Source: Streptomyces sp. CB02400
Lineage (GTDB): Bacteria; Actinomycetota; Actinomycetes; Streptomycetales; Streptomycetaceae
NCBI RefSeq assembly: GCF_001905725.1
Contig: NZ_LIWB01000002.1
Span: 109,607 to 173,606, forward strand
Direction of reading: 5' to 3'
Length of the DNA: 64,000 nucleotides
Each line of letters starts with the position of its first letter. Position 1 is the first letter of the stretch. Positions 9,580 through 19,060 of the stretch are shown one piece after another. A program made the translations under genes and the position numbers. The notes below the pieces were generated by a model that saw only the letters and a list, made by a program, of their open reading frames with translations, was not told the DNA's origin and did no database searches.

Positions 9580-11028
9580 ATGAGCGCCCCAACCCCGGCC
9601 CCCGGCGACGACAGGCCCCGCGAAGGGTATTACCCGGACCCCTCCATTCCTGGATATGTCCGGTACTGGAACGGTGCCTCCTGGGTACCGGGTACGAGCC
9701 GTCCGGCGCCCAAGGACGGCGAGTCGCCGGCACCGCCGCCCGGCGCGGGCCCGGCGCGGCCCTCCGTCGAGGAGACCGGTCCGCACTTCTTCGACGAGGA
9801 CCCCGTCGAGGAACCGTCCCCGGCCGAGTCCCAGCACGGCAGCCGGCCCGAGCCCGCCTCGGCGTGGGGCGCCGACCGCTCCCACCAGACCGGCTTCGGC
9901 GGCGACCAGGACCGCAAGGTGTCCTGGGGCGCCGACCCGAGGGTGCCGCACGCGGCCCCGCCTTCCGCGGCCTCCGCGCCTTCCGCGCCCTCCGCGCCGG
10001 AGGCCGGGCCCGCGGGCGCGGACACCCCGGACGAGCAGGCCGCGGCCGATTCGGGCAACACCTTCGTGTTCCGCAGACCGGCGTCGGCGTCGAAGCCGAA
10101 GCCGCGGCAGGGGGCCGGGTCCTCCGGCGGAGGACGCGCGGACGAGGGCACGATGACCTTCCGCGCCGTCACCCCGCGTACGGGACAGGGCCCCACGGAG
10201 CCGCAGACGGGCTCCGCCGCCTCCGGGCGGCCCGGGTTCGGGGCCGGGAAGGCGGCAGCCGCACGGGCCGCCGCCGCCACGGCGCCGTCCGGACCCCAGC
10301 AGACCACCGCCCCGGCCGTACCTCCGCAGGCAGCGCCTTCACGGACAGCGTCCCCGCAGGCCGTGTCCCCACAGGCCGTGTCCCCACAGGCCGCGAGCGC
10401 ACCCCTGACGAGCGGTGCCGGCGGAGGCCAGTCCTCCTGGGCGCAGCAGGTGCACCGGCTGGCCGGCGGCGAGGAGCCGCCCGTCGCGCCCTGGAAGCCG
10501 CCCGTCGAGGACGTGTTCCAGGCCGCCGCCCGGCGCCAGGCCGCGGCCCGCCCCGCCGCGCTCGGCAGGCGGCTGGCCGCCCGGCTGCTGGACACCGTCG
10601 TCCTCGGCGCCGTCACCGCCGTGGCCGCCGTGCCGCTCGGCATCCAGGCCATGGACCACATCGACGCGAAGATCGAGGCGGCCAAGCTGTCCGGCGAGAC
10701 CGTCACCGTCTGGCTGCTCGACGGCACCACCTCCGTCCACCTCGGCATCGTCATCGCCGTCCTCCTCCTCGCCGGTCTCCTCCTGGAGGTGCTGCCGACC
10801 GTCAAGTGGGGCCGCACGCTGGGCAAGAGGCTGCTGGGCATCGAGGTGCGGGACATCGAGGGGCACGAGGCGCCGTCCTTCGGCGCGGCCCTGCGCCGCT
10901 GGATCGTCTACAGCGTGCCCGGACTGCTCGTCGTCGGGATCGTCGGCGTCCTGTGGTGCCTGTTCGACAAGCCCTGGCGCCAGTGCTGGCACGACAAGGC
11001 CGCGCACACGTTCGTCGCCGCCGACTGA
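9580..11028 (+). CDS. RDD-family membrane protein with N-terminal DUF2510 domain
   Basis: 482 residues. Residues 10-38 form a DUF2510 module (GYYPDPSIPGYVRYWNGASW). A long low-complexity, Pro/Ala-rich cytoplasmic linker follows, including the tandem repeat SPQAVSPQAVSPQAAS (a 15-bp DNA repeat near 10355-10395). The last 160 residues are the RDD domain: ALGRRLAARLLDTVVLG, about three membrane segments and a KRLLGIEVRDIEG loop. RDD proteins are poorly understood; some exchange Na+/H+ or transport small solutes. A second RDD gene follows 100 bases on, so the two may work together. Confidence 0.8.
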   Translation: MSAPTPAPGDDRPREGYYPDPSIPGYVRYWNGASWVPGTSRPAPKDGESPAPPPGAGPARPSVEETGPHFFDEDPVEEPSPAESQHGSRPEPASAWGADRSHQTGFGGDQDRKVSWGADPRVPHAAPPSAASAPSAPSAPEAGPAGADTPDEQAAADSGNTFVFRRPASASKPKPRQGAGSSGGGRADEGTMTFRAVTPRTGQGPTEPQTGSAASGRPGFGAGKAAAARAAAATAPSGPQQTTAPAVPPQAAPSRTASPQAVSPQAVSPQAASAPLTSGAGGGQSSWAQQVHRLAGGEEPPVAPWKPPVEDVFQAAARRQAAARPAALGRRLAARLLDTVVLGAVTAVAAVPLGIQAMDHIDAKIEAAKLSGETVTVWLLDGTTSVHLGIVIAVLLLAGLLLEVLPTVKWGRTLGKRLLGIEVRDIEGHEAPSFGAALRRWIVYSVPGLLVVGIVGVLWCLFDKPWRQCWHDKAAHTFVAAD

Positions 11029-11128
11029 ACCCGCGTCACCCGTACCGCCGCTGCTGCCGTCACCGCCGCTACTCCGGACGGCCGCTCGCCGGATGCGGGG
11101 CCGGAGGGTTCACGGTCGACTCGGGGGC

Positions 11129-11812
11129 ATGACCACCGAACCGCCCCCCGGCTCCGGCCGACAGCCGCCGGACGACGACCCGTTCAAGAAGCACCCCCCG
11201 CCGGGCGGCCCCGACACCCCGGGACCGGGCTCCCCGTACGACACCCCCGGCGGCCCACCACCGCCGACCGGGGGCGGCGGGCCCTACGGCGGTGGTGACC
11301 CCTACGGCGGTGGCGGTGGCGGGCCTTACGGCGGAACCCCCGGTCCCCCCGACCCCCTCGCCGGCATGCCCCCGCTCGCCGACAGCGGCAGGCGCACGCT
11401 CGCCCGCATCATCGACATGATCCTCGTCGGCATCGTCGTCTGGCTGCTCACCTGGCCGTTCGGGGTCAGCGAGTACGACGTCGACGGCGACGAGATCAAC
11501 GTCGGCAACTCCTTCGCGCAGTCCCTCATCGCCGCGGCCCTCTACATCGCCTACGACACCTTCATGACCGTCCGCAACGGCCAGACCCTGGGCAAGAGAT
11601 GGCTGCGCATGCGGGTGGCCGACCTCGCCGACGGCTCCAACCCCTCCGTGCAGACCGCGCTGATCCGCGCCCTCGTGCTGTGGCTGCCGTTCGCGTTCTG
11701 CTGCGCCTGCGTGTGGACCGTGATCGCGGGCGGCTGGAGCTTCTTCGACCGGCCCTACAAACAGGGCCTGCACGACAAGGCGGCCAAGACCGTGGTGGTC
11801 AGCACCGGATGA
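11129..11812 (+). CDS. RDD-family membrane protein with Pro/Gly-rich N-terminus
   Basis: 227 residues. The first 75 residues are Gly/Pro-rich with repeated GGPYGG units, likely unstructured and cytoplasmic. The RDD domain follows (SGRRTLARIIDMILVGIVV, membrane spans near 95-115, 130-150 and 190-210, and LGKRWLRMRVADLADG). It is a shorter paralogue of the upstream gene, transcribed in the same direction after a 100-base gap. Function is unknown; see the neighbouring entry for what the family is thought to do. Confidence 0.8.
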   Translation: MTTEPPPGSGRQPPDDDPFKKHPPPGGPDTPGPGSPYDTPGGPPPPTGGGGPYGGGDPYGGGGGGPYGGTPGPPDPLAGMPPLADSGRRTLARIIDMILVGIVVWLLTWPFGVSEYDVDGDEINVGNSFAQSLIAAALYIAYDTFMTVRNGQTLGKRWLRMRVADLADGSNPSVQTALIRALVLWLPFAFCCACVWTVIAGGWSFFDRPYKQGLHDKAAKTVVVSTG

Positions 11813-11815
11813 GGG

Positions 11816-12142
11816 TCAGGACACCGCGCGCTCCCGCACCGGCTCGCGGGCCGGAGGGGCGACGGTGGCCCGTACCGGCTGGACCGGCTGGACGGGCCGG
11901 CCCGGCTCCGGGGTCACGGGCCGGTCCGCCACGGCGGGCCGTACCACCGCGACGGGCCGCCGGGGCCCGGGGAGCGGGACCGTCATGGCCACCAGCAGTC
12001 CGAGGGCGAGCGCCGAGACGGCGACGATCGCGACGCCCACGCCCGAACTCGCTCCGGACAACAGCAGCATGGCGAGCGTCGAGAAGATCACGGTGCACGA
12101 ACCGTAAACGAGCTGAGCGACAGTCGGACGGGGCATGGCCAT
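11816..12142 (-). CDS. Small membrane protein of unknown function
   Basis: 108 residues (or 106 from the ATG at 12136). Two hydrophobic segments, LVYGSCTVIFSTLAMLLLSG and VGVAIVAVSALALGLLVAM, are followed by a Pro/Arg/Val-rich cytoplasmic tail. No family is recognised. It ends 3 bases from the convergent RDD gene. Codon use is normal for the window, so it is probably a real gene. Confidence 0.6.
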   Translation of the reverse strand: MAMPRPTVAQLVYGSCTVIFSTLAMLLLSGASSGVGVAIVAVSALALGLLVAMTVPLPGPRRPVAVVRPAVADRPVTPEPGRPVQPVQPVRATVAPPAREPVRERAVS

Positions 12143-12531
12143 CGTGTCCTCGGGAGTCGGGGGCTGTCCGCCTGGCTTTCCACCGGTTCAGGGCGGTTTC
12201 GCCAAACGACTCTAACCGCGAGCGTGCCCGAGGGGAACGGACAGTAAGCGTGACCTGACCGACAGGGCCGGTGCACAGGGGGCGCACGGATTCATGGCGT
12301 CCATCAAGTGGACGGTTGTGCGCGCCCGCTCGGGTTCGCGGCGGTGTGTCCGGAAAGCGAACCACGGCTCCGCATAGTGCACTTGAACTGTTCAAGTCAA
12401 GGTCTGTTTTTTCTGGCGAACCTCTAGTCAAATGTCGTCACTTGACTACACGCGTTGATCACGTGCGCGCGGGACCTTCCACAGACGGAACCTCCTTCGG
12501 CCGCGCGTACGCACGCGGGAGGGGATCTCAA
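12143..12531. promoter_or_regulatory. Long leader region upstream of the M6 protease, with perfect palindrome
   Basis: 389 bases without a gene. At 12381-12397 there is a perfect palindrome of two 8-bp arms around one base, ACTTGAACTGTTCAAGT. Another ACTTGA half-site occurs downstream (CGTCACTTGACTACACGCG). The stretch 12380-12445 is clearly lower in GC than its surroundings, as expected for a regulated promoter. The ribosome site GGGAGGGG lies just before the GTG at 12532. Confidence 0.6.
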
Positions 12532-14889
12532 GTGATCAGTAGACCCTGGACGTTCAGAGCGGCCGCGACGGGCGTGGCCCTCGCGGCGGTCACCGCCACC
12601 TGCTCTGCGTTCACCGTGGCCCAGGCCGACTCGGCTGACAAGGCCGATCGTCCCAGCGCCGTGGACCGGCACGACCCGGCGGAGCACAACCACGTCGAGC
12701 ACGACCTCGAGGGGCCGCTCTCCAAGACGCAGGAGGCCCAGCGGGAAGAGGCGCTCAACCAGGTCATATCCGGTAAGGCCTCGGTCAAGAACCGTGACGG
12801 TTCGAAGGTCGTCCAGCTCAAGAGCAAGAAGGGCGACAGCAAGTACGTAGAGCTCGGCCGCGAGAAGACCGACAAGATCTTCACGATCCTGGTCGAGTTC
12901 GGCGACCAGGTCGACAGCCGCTACGGCGGCGACGCCGGCCCGCTGCACAACCAGATAGCCAAGCCGGACCGCAAGGTGGACAACTCCACGGCCTGGCAGG
13001 AGGACTACGACCAGCAGCACTTCGAGGACCTGTACTTCGGGTCCGGCAAGGGCGTCGACTCGGTCAAGACCTACTACGAGAAGCAGTCCTCCGGCCGTTA
13101 CTCGGTCGAGGGCGAGGTCTCCGACTGGGTCAAGGTCCCGTACAACGAGGCCCGTTACGGCAACAACGCCTGCGGCGACACCAACTGCCCGAGCGTGTGG
13201 AACGTCGTCAGCGACGGCCTGAACGCCTGGGTCGCCCAGCAGAAGGCGGCCGGCCGCACCGACGCCCAGATCAAGGCGGACGTCACCCGCTTCGACGAGT
13301 GGGACCGCTACGACTTCGACGGCGACGGCGACTTCAACGAGCCCGACGGCTACATCGACCACTTCCAGATCGTGCACGCCGGCGAGGACGAGTCCGCGGG
13401 CGGCGGCGCCCAGGGCACCGACGCGATCTGGGCCCACCGCTGGTACGCCTTCGGCACCGACGCCGGCGCCACCGGCCCCGAGCAGAACCGGCTCGGCGGC
13501 GCGCAGATCGGCTCCACCGGCATCTGGGTCGGCGACTACACCGTCCAGCCGGAGAACGGCGGACTCGGCGTCTTCGCCCACGAGTACGGCCACGACCTCG
13601 GTCTGCCGGACCTCTACGACACCGCCGGCGGCGAGAACTCCACCGGCTTCTGGACGCTGATGTCCTCCGGTTCCTGGCTCGGCACCGGGAAGAAGGAGAT
13701 CGGCAACCTGCCCGGCGACATGACCGCCTGGGACAAGCTCCAGCTCGGCTGGCTGAACTACGACACCGCCAAGGCGGGCGTCAACTCCTGGCACAAGCTG
13801 GGCGTCGCCGAGTACAACACCAAGCACAAGCAGGCGCTGGTCGTCACGCTGCCGAAGAAGGCCGTGACCACCGAGATCATCGAGCCGGCCGAGGGCCGGA
13901 CCCAGTGGTGGAGCGGCAGCGGTGACAACCTCAAGAACACGCTGACGCGTTCGGTCGACCTGACCGGCAAGTCCTCCGCCGAGCTCACCTTCGACGGCTG
14001 GTACGAGATCGAGGCCAACTACGACTACCTCTACACCGAGGTGTCCACCGACGGCGGCGAGAACTGGACCGCCGTCGACGGCACGGTCGACGGTCAGCCG
14101 ATCCCGCGCGACGGCAGCGACAAGCCGGCCCTGCACGGCGCGCTCGACGGCTACAAGAAGTTCGCGTACTCCCTCGACGCCTACGCCGGCCAGAAGGTCG
14201 ACCTGCGCTTCCGCTACCAGTCCGACGGCGGCGTGGCCCTCAAGGGCTTCACGGCCGACCAGATCACGGTGACGGCGGACGGCACGCCGGTCTTCTCCGA
14301 CAACGCCGAGAGCGCGGACGCCGCCTGGACGGCGAACGGCTTCACCCGCCAGGGCGCGTCCTTCACCAAGGACTACGCGCAGTACTACATCGCCGAGAAC
14401 CGCCAGTACGTGTCGTACGACAAGACCCTCGAGGTCGGCCCGTACAACTTCGGCTTCACGTCCCGCCCGGACTGGGTCGAGCACTACGCGTACCAGAACG
14501 GCCTGCTGATCTGGAAGTGGGACACCTCCCAGGCGGACAACAACACCAGCCAGCACCCGGGCACCGGTCTGGTCCTCCCGATCGACTCGCACCCGACCGC
14601 GCTGAAGTGGTCCGACGGCACGCTGATGCGCAACCGCATCCAGACCTACGACGCGACGTTCAGCAAGTTCCGCACCCAGGGCATGACGCTGCACAAGGCG
14701 GACGTGGCGAAGTGGATCCCCTCGTCGAAGGGCGTGTCGGTCTTCAACGACCGCACGAACACCTACTACGACCCGGAGAACCCGGGCGGCGGTGTCAAGG
14801 TCACTGACACCAACACGAAGATCAAGATCCTCAAGGAGGCCAGGAACGGCTCGACGATCGAGCTCGAGGTCGGCCCTGCCGGTAGGTAA
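12532..14889 (+). CDS. Secreted M6-family metalloprotease (immune inhibitor A type)
   Basis: 785 residues from the GTG at 12532, which has GGGAGGGG upstream. A signal peptide is clear (AAATGVALAAVTATCSAFTVAQA). A propeptide follows, then the catalytic domain with the zinc motif H350-E-Y-G-H354 (HEYGHDLGLPD) and the Met-turn LMSSGSW. Two later beta-rich blocks (SAELTFDGWYEIEANYDYLY and a repeat ending TVTADGTPVF) are the MAM/VEG-like and C-terminal domains seen in InhA proteins. It should degrade extracellular protein during growth on polymers or development. Expression is probably controlled at the palindrome 135 bases upstream. Confidence 0.93.
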   Translation: MISRPWTFRAAATGVALAAVTATCSAFTVAQADSADKADRPSAVDRHDPAEHNHVEHDLEGPLSKTQEAQREEALNQVISGKASVKNRDGSKVVQLKSKKGDSKYVELGREKTDKIFTILVEFGDQVDSRYGGDAGPLHNQIAKPDRKVDNSTAWQEDYDQQHFEDLYFGSGKGVDSVKTYYEKQSSGRYSVEGEVSDWVKVPYNEARYGNNACGDTNCPSVWNVVSDGLNAWVAQQKAAGRTDAQIKADVTRFDEWDRYDFDGDGDFNEPDGYIDHFQIVHAGEDESAGGGAQGTDAIWAHRWYAFGTDAGATGPEQNRLGGAQIGSTGIWVGDYTVQPENGGLGVFAHEYGHDLGLPDLYDTAGGENSTGFWTLMSSGSWLGTGKKEIGNLPGDMTAWDKLQLGWLNYDTAKAGVNSWHKLGVAEYNTKHKQALVVTLPKKAVTTEIIEPAEGRTQWWSGSGDNLKNTLTRSVDLTGKSSAELTFDGWYEIEANYDYLYTEVSTDGGENWTAVDGTVDGQPIPRDGSDKPALHGALDGYKKFAYSLDAYAGQKVDLRFRYQSDGGVALKGFTADQITVTADGTPVFSDNAESADAAWTANGFTRQGASFTKDYAQYYIAENRQYVSYDKTLEVGPYNFGFTSRPDWVEHYAYQNGLLIWKWDTSQADNNTSQHPGTGLVLPIDSHPTALKWSDGTLMRNRIQTYDATFSKFRTQGMTLHKADVAKWIPSSKGVSVFNDRTNTYYDPENPGGGVKVTDTNTKIKILKEARNGSTIELEVGPAGR

Positions 14890-14914
14890 ATAGCATCTTC
14901 GCAGGTCAGAGCAT

Positions 14915-14950
14915 GATCGGCGGTGACCCCCTGGCGGGTCACCGCCGATC
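14915..14950 (+). terminator. Rho-independent-type hairpin after the M6 protease
   Basis: A perfect 15-bp stem (GATCGGCGGTGACCC with GGGTCACCGCCGATC) around a 6-base loop, 25 bases past the stop. The U-tract is weak (GTGTTTAGG), as is common in Streptomyces. Confidence 0.85.
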
Positions 14951-15011
14951 CGTGTTTAGGTGCCTCCTGTGGCTCTCTTATTGACACCAGTGGACACGGG
15001 GGTATGACCGC

Positions 15012-15341
15012 ATGGCCGCAGGAGGTTTCTGCAAGCTGCCGAACGGCACGGTGGTGGTGGCACTGAACCTGCCCAGCCCCGCCGCCGACGCACCCGCCGG
15101 GGTCCGCGTCCTCGTCCACGCCCAGAACCGCGCCCGAGCCCTGACCAGGCTCCGCAACCTGGGCCTGCGCTCCATCTACCTACGAGGCAACGCCGCCCCG
15201 CCCACCCCCGACGAGATCACCGCGGTCCTCCACCACCCCGACGGCCTCATATGGCGCACGACCCCCGACACCGCCGCCCTGACGGTGGAACTCTGGCACC
15301 CCATAAGAGCCCTGCTCAGACGCCCGGCGACCCCCGCGTAG
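15012..15341 (+). CDS. Hypothetical protein
   Basis: 109 residues. It reads as a compact alpha/beta protein, with FCKLPNGTVVVALNLP near the start and LRNLGLRSIYLRGNAAPPTPDEI in the middle. No domain is recognised. Composition and codon use match real genes of the window. It lies between the M6 protease terminator and a family A repeat. Confidence 0.6.
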   Translation: MAAGGFCKLPNGTVVVALNLPSPAADAPAGVRVLVHAQNRARALTRLRNLGLRSIYLRGNAAPPTPDEITAVLHHPDGLIWRTTPDTAALTVELWHPIRALLRRPATPA

Positions 15342-15484
15342 CCGCGGGCGCCTCCGCCGCGTGACTGCGGGCACCTCCGCCGCCCAACCGCGGGCAATCG
15401 TGCCGCTGGGGCGGCACGGGTGGGCGCGGCGGCACCCCGCGAACGCCGGGCTGCGCGACACCCTCCGGCCCACTCCCACAGACC
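15342..15484 (+). repeat. Dispersed intergenic repeat, family A, between convergent genes
   Basis: 15388-15465 carries CCGCGGGCAATCGTGCCGC, GGGGCGGCACGGGTGGGCGC and CCCCGCGAACGCCGGGCTGCG, matching the copy at 6451. The part before it is a degenerate run of short CCGCGGGC/CTCCGCCGC units. Like the other copy, it separates two convergent genes. Confidence 0.75.
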
Positions 15485-16078
15485 TCACTGCACGACAGGC
15501 TTCCCCGACAACTCCACCCCCGCCGAGCGCAGCTCCTCCAGCGCACGCTCAGTGCTCTCCGACGCCACCCCGGCCGTGAGGTCGAGCAGCACCTGGGTGC
15601 GGAAACCCTCCCGCGCGGCGTCCAGCGCAGTCGCCCGCACACAGTGATCCGTGGCGATCCCCACCACATCCACCTCGTCGACCCCCCGCTCCCGCAACCA
15701 CTCCGCCAACGACGCCCCGTTCTCGTCAGCCCCCTCGAACCCGCTGTAAGCGGCCGAGTACGCCCCCTTGTCGAACACGGCGTCGATCGCCCCCGAAGTC
15801 ACCGCAGGGGCGAAGTTCGGATGGAACCCGACCCCCTCCGTCCCGGCGACACAGTGCGCGGGCCAGGACCGTACGAAGTCGGGGTTGTCGGCGAAGTGCC
15901 CGCCGGGCGCGATGTGGTGATCGCGAGTGGCCACCACGTGCTGGTAGCCGCCGGCCGAGGCGGCCTGCCCGATCAGCTCGGTGATGGCGGCGGCCACATC
16001 CGCCCCGCCGGCCACGGCGAGGCTGCCCCCCTCGCAGAAGTCGTTCTGCACGTCAACGACGATCAGTGCGCGGCGCAT
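15485..16078 (-). CDS. pncA: Nicotinamidase / pyrazinamidase
   Basis: 197 residues of the cysteine-hydrolase (isochorismatase-like) fold. It hydrolyses nicotinamide to nicotinate and ammonia. The catalytic triad is Asp9 (VVDVQNDF), Lys104 (VFDKGAYSAAYS) and Cys146 (GIATDHCVRAT). Metal ligands are Asp53, His55 and His61 in TRDHHIAPGGHF. Length is typical (about 190). The pncB gene lies just upstream on the same strand, so both steps of the salvage route from nicotinamide to nicotinate mononucleotide are made here. Confidence 0.95.
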   Translation of the reverse strand: MRRALIVVDVQNDFCEGGSLAVAGGADVAAAITELIGQAASAGGYQHVVATRDHHIAPGGHFADNPDFVRSWPAHCVAGTEGVGFHPNFAPAVTSGAIDAVFDKGAYSAAYSGFEGADENGASLAEWLRERGVDEVDVVGIATDHCVRATALDAAREGFRTQVLLDLTAGVASESTERALEELRSAGVELSGKPVVQ

Positions 16079-16249
16079 GGTCGGTGTCCTTCGACTGTGG
16101 GATCGGGTGGGGTCGGGTGGGGGCGGGCCCGGCCGGGTGAACCTCCGAGCCTATTGAATTGAGGACGGCGCGGACAGGGGCACGGCAGGGCGGGCGGAAG
16201 CCCCAGCCCGCGCGACGGGAGCCCCGCCCCGCGCAAAGGGGGCACGCTT

Positions 16250-17596
16250 TCAACTACCCGACAGCCCGTGTGCGTACTCCGTCGGAAGGACGGGTTCCCC
16301 TCGGGAGAGCTGGGTCGCGGACAGCGGCAGGCCCGCGCGGGCCGCCGCGTGCCGGTCGCGGACCACGTCCAGCGGCTCACGGGCGATCACCTCGCCGCCC
16401 TCGACCAGCGGCACCAGGAGCTGCCGCCCGGCCAGCTCGTCGGGCACCGGGCCGGTGCCGACCACCTCGGCCTCGGCGACGCCGTACTCGTCCAGCCGCC
16501 GCGCGGCCCACTTGCGGCCGCCGACGGAGGTCTTCCCGCCGCTGGACTTCTTCGCCACCGGCACCAGCGGCGCCTTCGGGTCGGCGGACTCCGCGCGGGC
16601 GACCAGCTTGTACACCATGGAGGCCGTCGGGTGTCCCGAGCCGGTCACGAGCTGGGTCCCCACCCCGTACGCGTCCACGGGCGCCGCCGCCAGCGAGGCG
16701 ATGGCGTACTCGTCCAGGTCCGAGGTCACGATGATCTTCGTACCGGTGGCGCCCAGCTCGTCCAGCTGCTGCCGCACCCGGTGCGCCACCAGCAGCAGGT
16801 CCCCGGAGTCGATCCGTACGGCGCCCAGCTCCGGGCCGGCGATCTCCACGGCCGTACGGACCGCCTCGGCCACGTCATAGGTGTCCACCAGCAGCGTCGT
16901 ACCGCCGCCGAGGGAGTCCACCTGGGCCCGGAAGGCGTCCCGCTCGCTGTCGTGGAGCAGGGTGAAGGCGTGCGCGGAGGTGCCCACGGTGGGGATGTTG
17001 TAGCGGAAGCCGGCCGCGAGGTCGGAGGTGGAGGCGAAGCCGCCGACGTAGGCGGCCCGGGAGGCGGCCACCGCGGCCAGCTCGTGGGTGCGCCGGGCGC
17101 CCATCTCGATCAGCGGCCGGTTCCCGGCGGCGGACGACATCCGGGAGGCCGCGGCGGCGATCGCCGAGTCGTGGTTGAGGATCGACAGGATCACCGTCTC
17201 CAGGAGCACGCACTCCGCGAAGCTGCCCTCGACCCGCATGACCGGCGAGCCCGGGAAGTACACCTCGCCCTCGGGGTAGCCCCAGATGTCACCGGAGAAG
17301 CGGTAGCCGGACAGCCAGTCCAGGGTCTCCTCGTCGACGATGTCCTTCTCACGCAGGAACCGCAGGACGCCCGGGTCGAAGCGGAAGTTCTCCACCGCGT
17401 CCAGCACCCGCCCGGTGCCGGCCACCACGCCGTAGCGGCGGCCGTCCGGCAGCCGCCGGGTGAAGACCTCGAACACGCTGCGCCGCCCGGCCGTGCCGCC
17501 CTTCAGCGCGGCCCGCAGCATCGTCAGCTCGTACTGGTCAGTGAAGAGCGCGGTCGACGGAACATCCACCGGCAGCCCAAGGTCCGCTGTGTTCAT
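16250..17596 (-). CDS. pncB: Nicotinate phosphoribosyltransferase
   Basis: 448 residues. It joins nicotinate and PRPP to give nicotinate mononucleotide, the Preiss-Handler entry to NAD. The sequence shows the family N-terminus [17 protein letters not shown], the phosphohistidine-type segment [11 protein letters not shown], and the phosphate-binding loop [16 protein letters not shown] with [12 protein letters not shown]. Length matches the family. Oriented with pncA, 171 bases upstream of it; the gap contains no clear terminator, so co-transcription is possible. Divergent from clpS. Confidence 0.95.
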   Translation of the reverse strand: MNTADLGLPVDVPSTALFTDQYELTMLRAALKGGTAGRRSVFEVFTRRLPDGRRYGVVAGTGRVLDAVENFRFDPGVLRFLREKDIVDEETLDWLSGYRFSGDIWGYPEGEVYFPGSPVMRVEGSFAECVLLETVILSILNHDSAIAAAASRMSSAAGNRPLIEMGARRTHELAAVAASRAAYVGGFASTSDLAAGFRYNIPTVGTSAHAFTLLHDSERDAFRAQVDSLGGGTTLLVDTYDVAEAVRTAVEIAGPELGAVRIDSGDLLLVAHRVRQQLDELGATGTKIIVTSDLDEYAIASLAAAPVDAYGVGTQLVTGSGHPTASMVYKLVARAESADPKAPLVPVAKKSSGGKTSVGGRKWAARRLDEYGVAEAEVVGTGPVPDELAGRQLLVPLVEGGEVIAREPLDVVRDRHAAARAGLPLSATQLSRGEPVLPTEYAHGLSGS

Positions 17597-17705
17597 GGCA
17601 GGGATGCTACCCCCATTTCGTCAGTTTGACGATTTCAGTCCGCGCACCGATCCGCGCACCGGAACAGCGGGCCGGTTTGTGCGACCACCCCCCTGCGGTG
17701 GCAGC

Positions 17706-18023
17706 ATGGGCTGTGTGACGTCACCCGCACCCCTGGAGATCGAACGCACCGAATCGGCGGAGGAGGCCTTCGCCGTACCCGAGCCCGACGTCCCGTGGGT
17801 CACCATCGTCCACAACGACCCGGTCAACCTCATGAGCTACGTGACGTACGTCTTCCAGTCGTACTTCGGCTACAGCAAGGACAAGGCCACCAAGCTCATG
17901 CTCGACGTCCACCACAAGGGCCGGGCGGTCGTCTCCAGCGGTACCCGTGAGGAGATGGAGCGCGACGTCCAGGCCATGCACGGCTACGGCCTGTGGGCCA
18001 CCCTCCAGCACGACCGCAAGTGA
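17706..18023 (+). CDS. clpS: ClpS adaptor for N-end-rule substrates
   Basis: 105 residues from the ATG at 17706 (an in-frame GTG at 17715 is possible). The core [39 protein letters not shown] and GYGLWATLQ is the ClpS fold. Asn-Asp-Pro and the following Met/His residues form the pocket that binds N-terminal Phe, Tyr, Trp and Leu. It delivers such proteins to ClpA/ClpC-ClpP. The DUF2017 gene overlaps its stop codon. This clpS-DUF2017 pair is a fixed feature of actinobacteria. Confidence 0.95.
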   Translation: MGCVTSPAPLEIERTESAEEAFAVPEPDVPWVTIVHNDPVNLMSYVTYVFQSYFGYSKDKATKLMLDVHHKGRAVVSSGTREEMERDVQAMHGYGLWATLQHDRK

Positions 18024-18697
18024 CCGATCCGGACATGACCGAACCGGACATGACCCGCCCCCGCCCGCAGGACCGGAAGCAGCGAATCGCCGCCATGCCA
18101 GGAACCTTCGAACCGCTCCCCGGCGGCGGCGCGGCCGTCGCCCTCGACGACGTCGAGATCTCCATCATCCGGTCCCTGGCCGTGCAGCTCATGGAGCTCA
18201 TCGGCCCCGGCCCGTCCGAGGACGCCTCCGCCGACCCGCTCGCCGAACTCTTCAGCGAGGGCCCGAGCGAACCTCCCTCCGACCCGGTGCTGCGCCGCCT
18301 CTTCCCGGACGCCTACGGCGACCCCGAGGGCACCCCGGGCGCCAAGGAGGCCGAGGAGCAGCGGGCCCACTCCGCGGAGTTCCGCCGCTACACCGAGAAC
18401 GACCTGCGGGCCGGCAAGCGCGACAACGCCCTCGCGGTGATCCGCTCCCTGGACGCGCTCACCCCGGCCGGCGAGGGCGGCGCGGTGCTGGAGCTGTCGC
18501 CGGACGCGTCCCGCCAGTGGCTCGGCGCCCTCAACGACCTGCGCCTCGCGATCGGCTCCCGCCTGGAGATCAGCGACGAGGACGACAGCGACCTCCTCTT
18601 CCGCCTCCCCGACGAGGACCCGCGCAAGCCGATGGTGATGGCGTACCTGTGGCTCGGCGGACTCCAGGAGACCCTCGTCTCGACGCTGATGCCGTGA
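18020..18697 (+). CDS. DUF2017 protein, partner of ClpS
   Basis: 225 residues. The GTG start overlaps the clpS stop by 4 bases, so it is translationally coupled. Conserved stretches include [51 protein letters not shown] and [20 protein letters not shown]. The family is restricted to actinobacteria and has no proven role. Its fixed place after clpS suggests a link to regulated proteolysis (inference). Confidence 0.85.
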   Translation: MTDPDMTEPDMTRPRPQDRKQRIAAMPGTFEPLPGGGAAVALDDVEISIIRSLAVQLMELIGPGPSEDASADPLAELFSEGPSEPPSDPVLRRLFPDAYGDPEGTPGAKEAEEQRAHSAEFRRYTENDLRAGKRDNALAVIRSLDALTPAGEGGAVLELSPDASRQWLGALNDLRLAIGSRLEISDEDDSDLLFRLPDEDPRKPMVMAYLWLGGLQETLVSTLMP

Positions 18698-19060
18698 ATT
18701 GATCAGGGTCTGTCCGGAAAGATCCCTCGATCCGTTCGCTCAGAGAAACCTCAAGTCCGGATAACGATCCCGTCACCGCCCCTGCGTGTTTGCCCCGTAG
18801 GGGTGGTTTCTTGTGGTCTGCATCACTCGATGTCAGGTGAACGGCGTGGTAAGAATCGGCAACTCGCTTGCGGCCCACCCCTCGCCGTGATCGGGAAAGC
18901 CGGTCACCGCCGGTGTGTACGACCAGCACGACAAGAGGACGACGGCCCGGTCCACGGCCGCCGTCCCAACGCCGTCGCCGAACGGGACGTGGGCCCCGCC
19001 CACATCGACACCCGCTCCGCTGCGCACGCCAGCACGTCCCCGCGCCACCGAGGAAGTTCG
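18698..19060. other. 363-base leader of the AGCS symporter gene
   Basis: No gene is supported on either strand. The interval contains a weakly structured GC-rich second half and a run CCGTAGGGGTGGTTTCTTGTGG near 18797. The last bases AGGAAGTTCG give the ribosome site for the symporter. A long leader before an amino-acid symporter could hold a riboswitch, but I could not match a known class. Confidence 0.4.

Noticed and set aside
12424-14694. A 756-residue open frame on the minus strand opposite the M6 protease
   Set aside because: It is the GC-rich mirror of a real gene. Its composition (Val/Gly/Arg/Leu/Asp repeats) is typical of antisense frames and no motif is seen.
18698-19060. Glycine or other amino-acid riboswitch before the AGCS symporter
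   Set aside because: No run of conserved aptamer elements could be found by eye; only the long leader suggests it.
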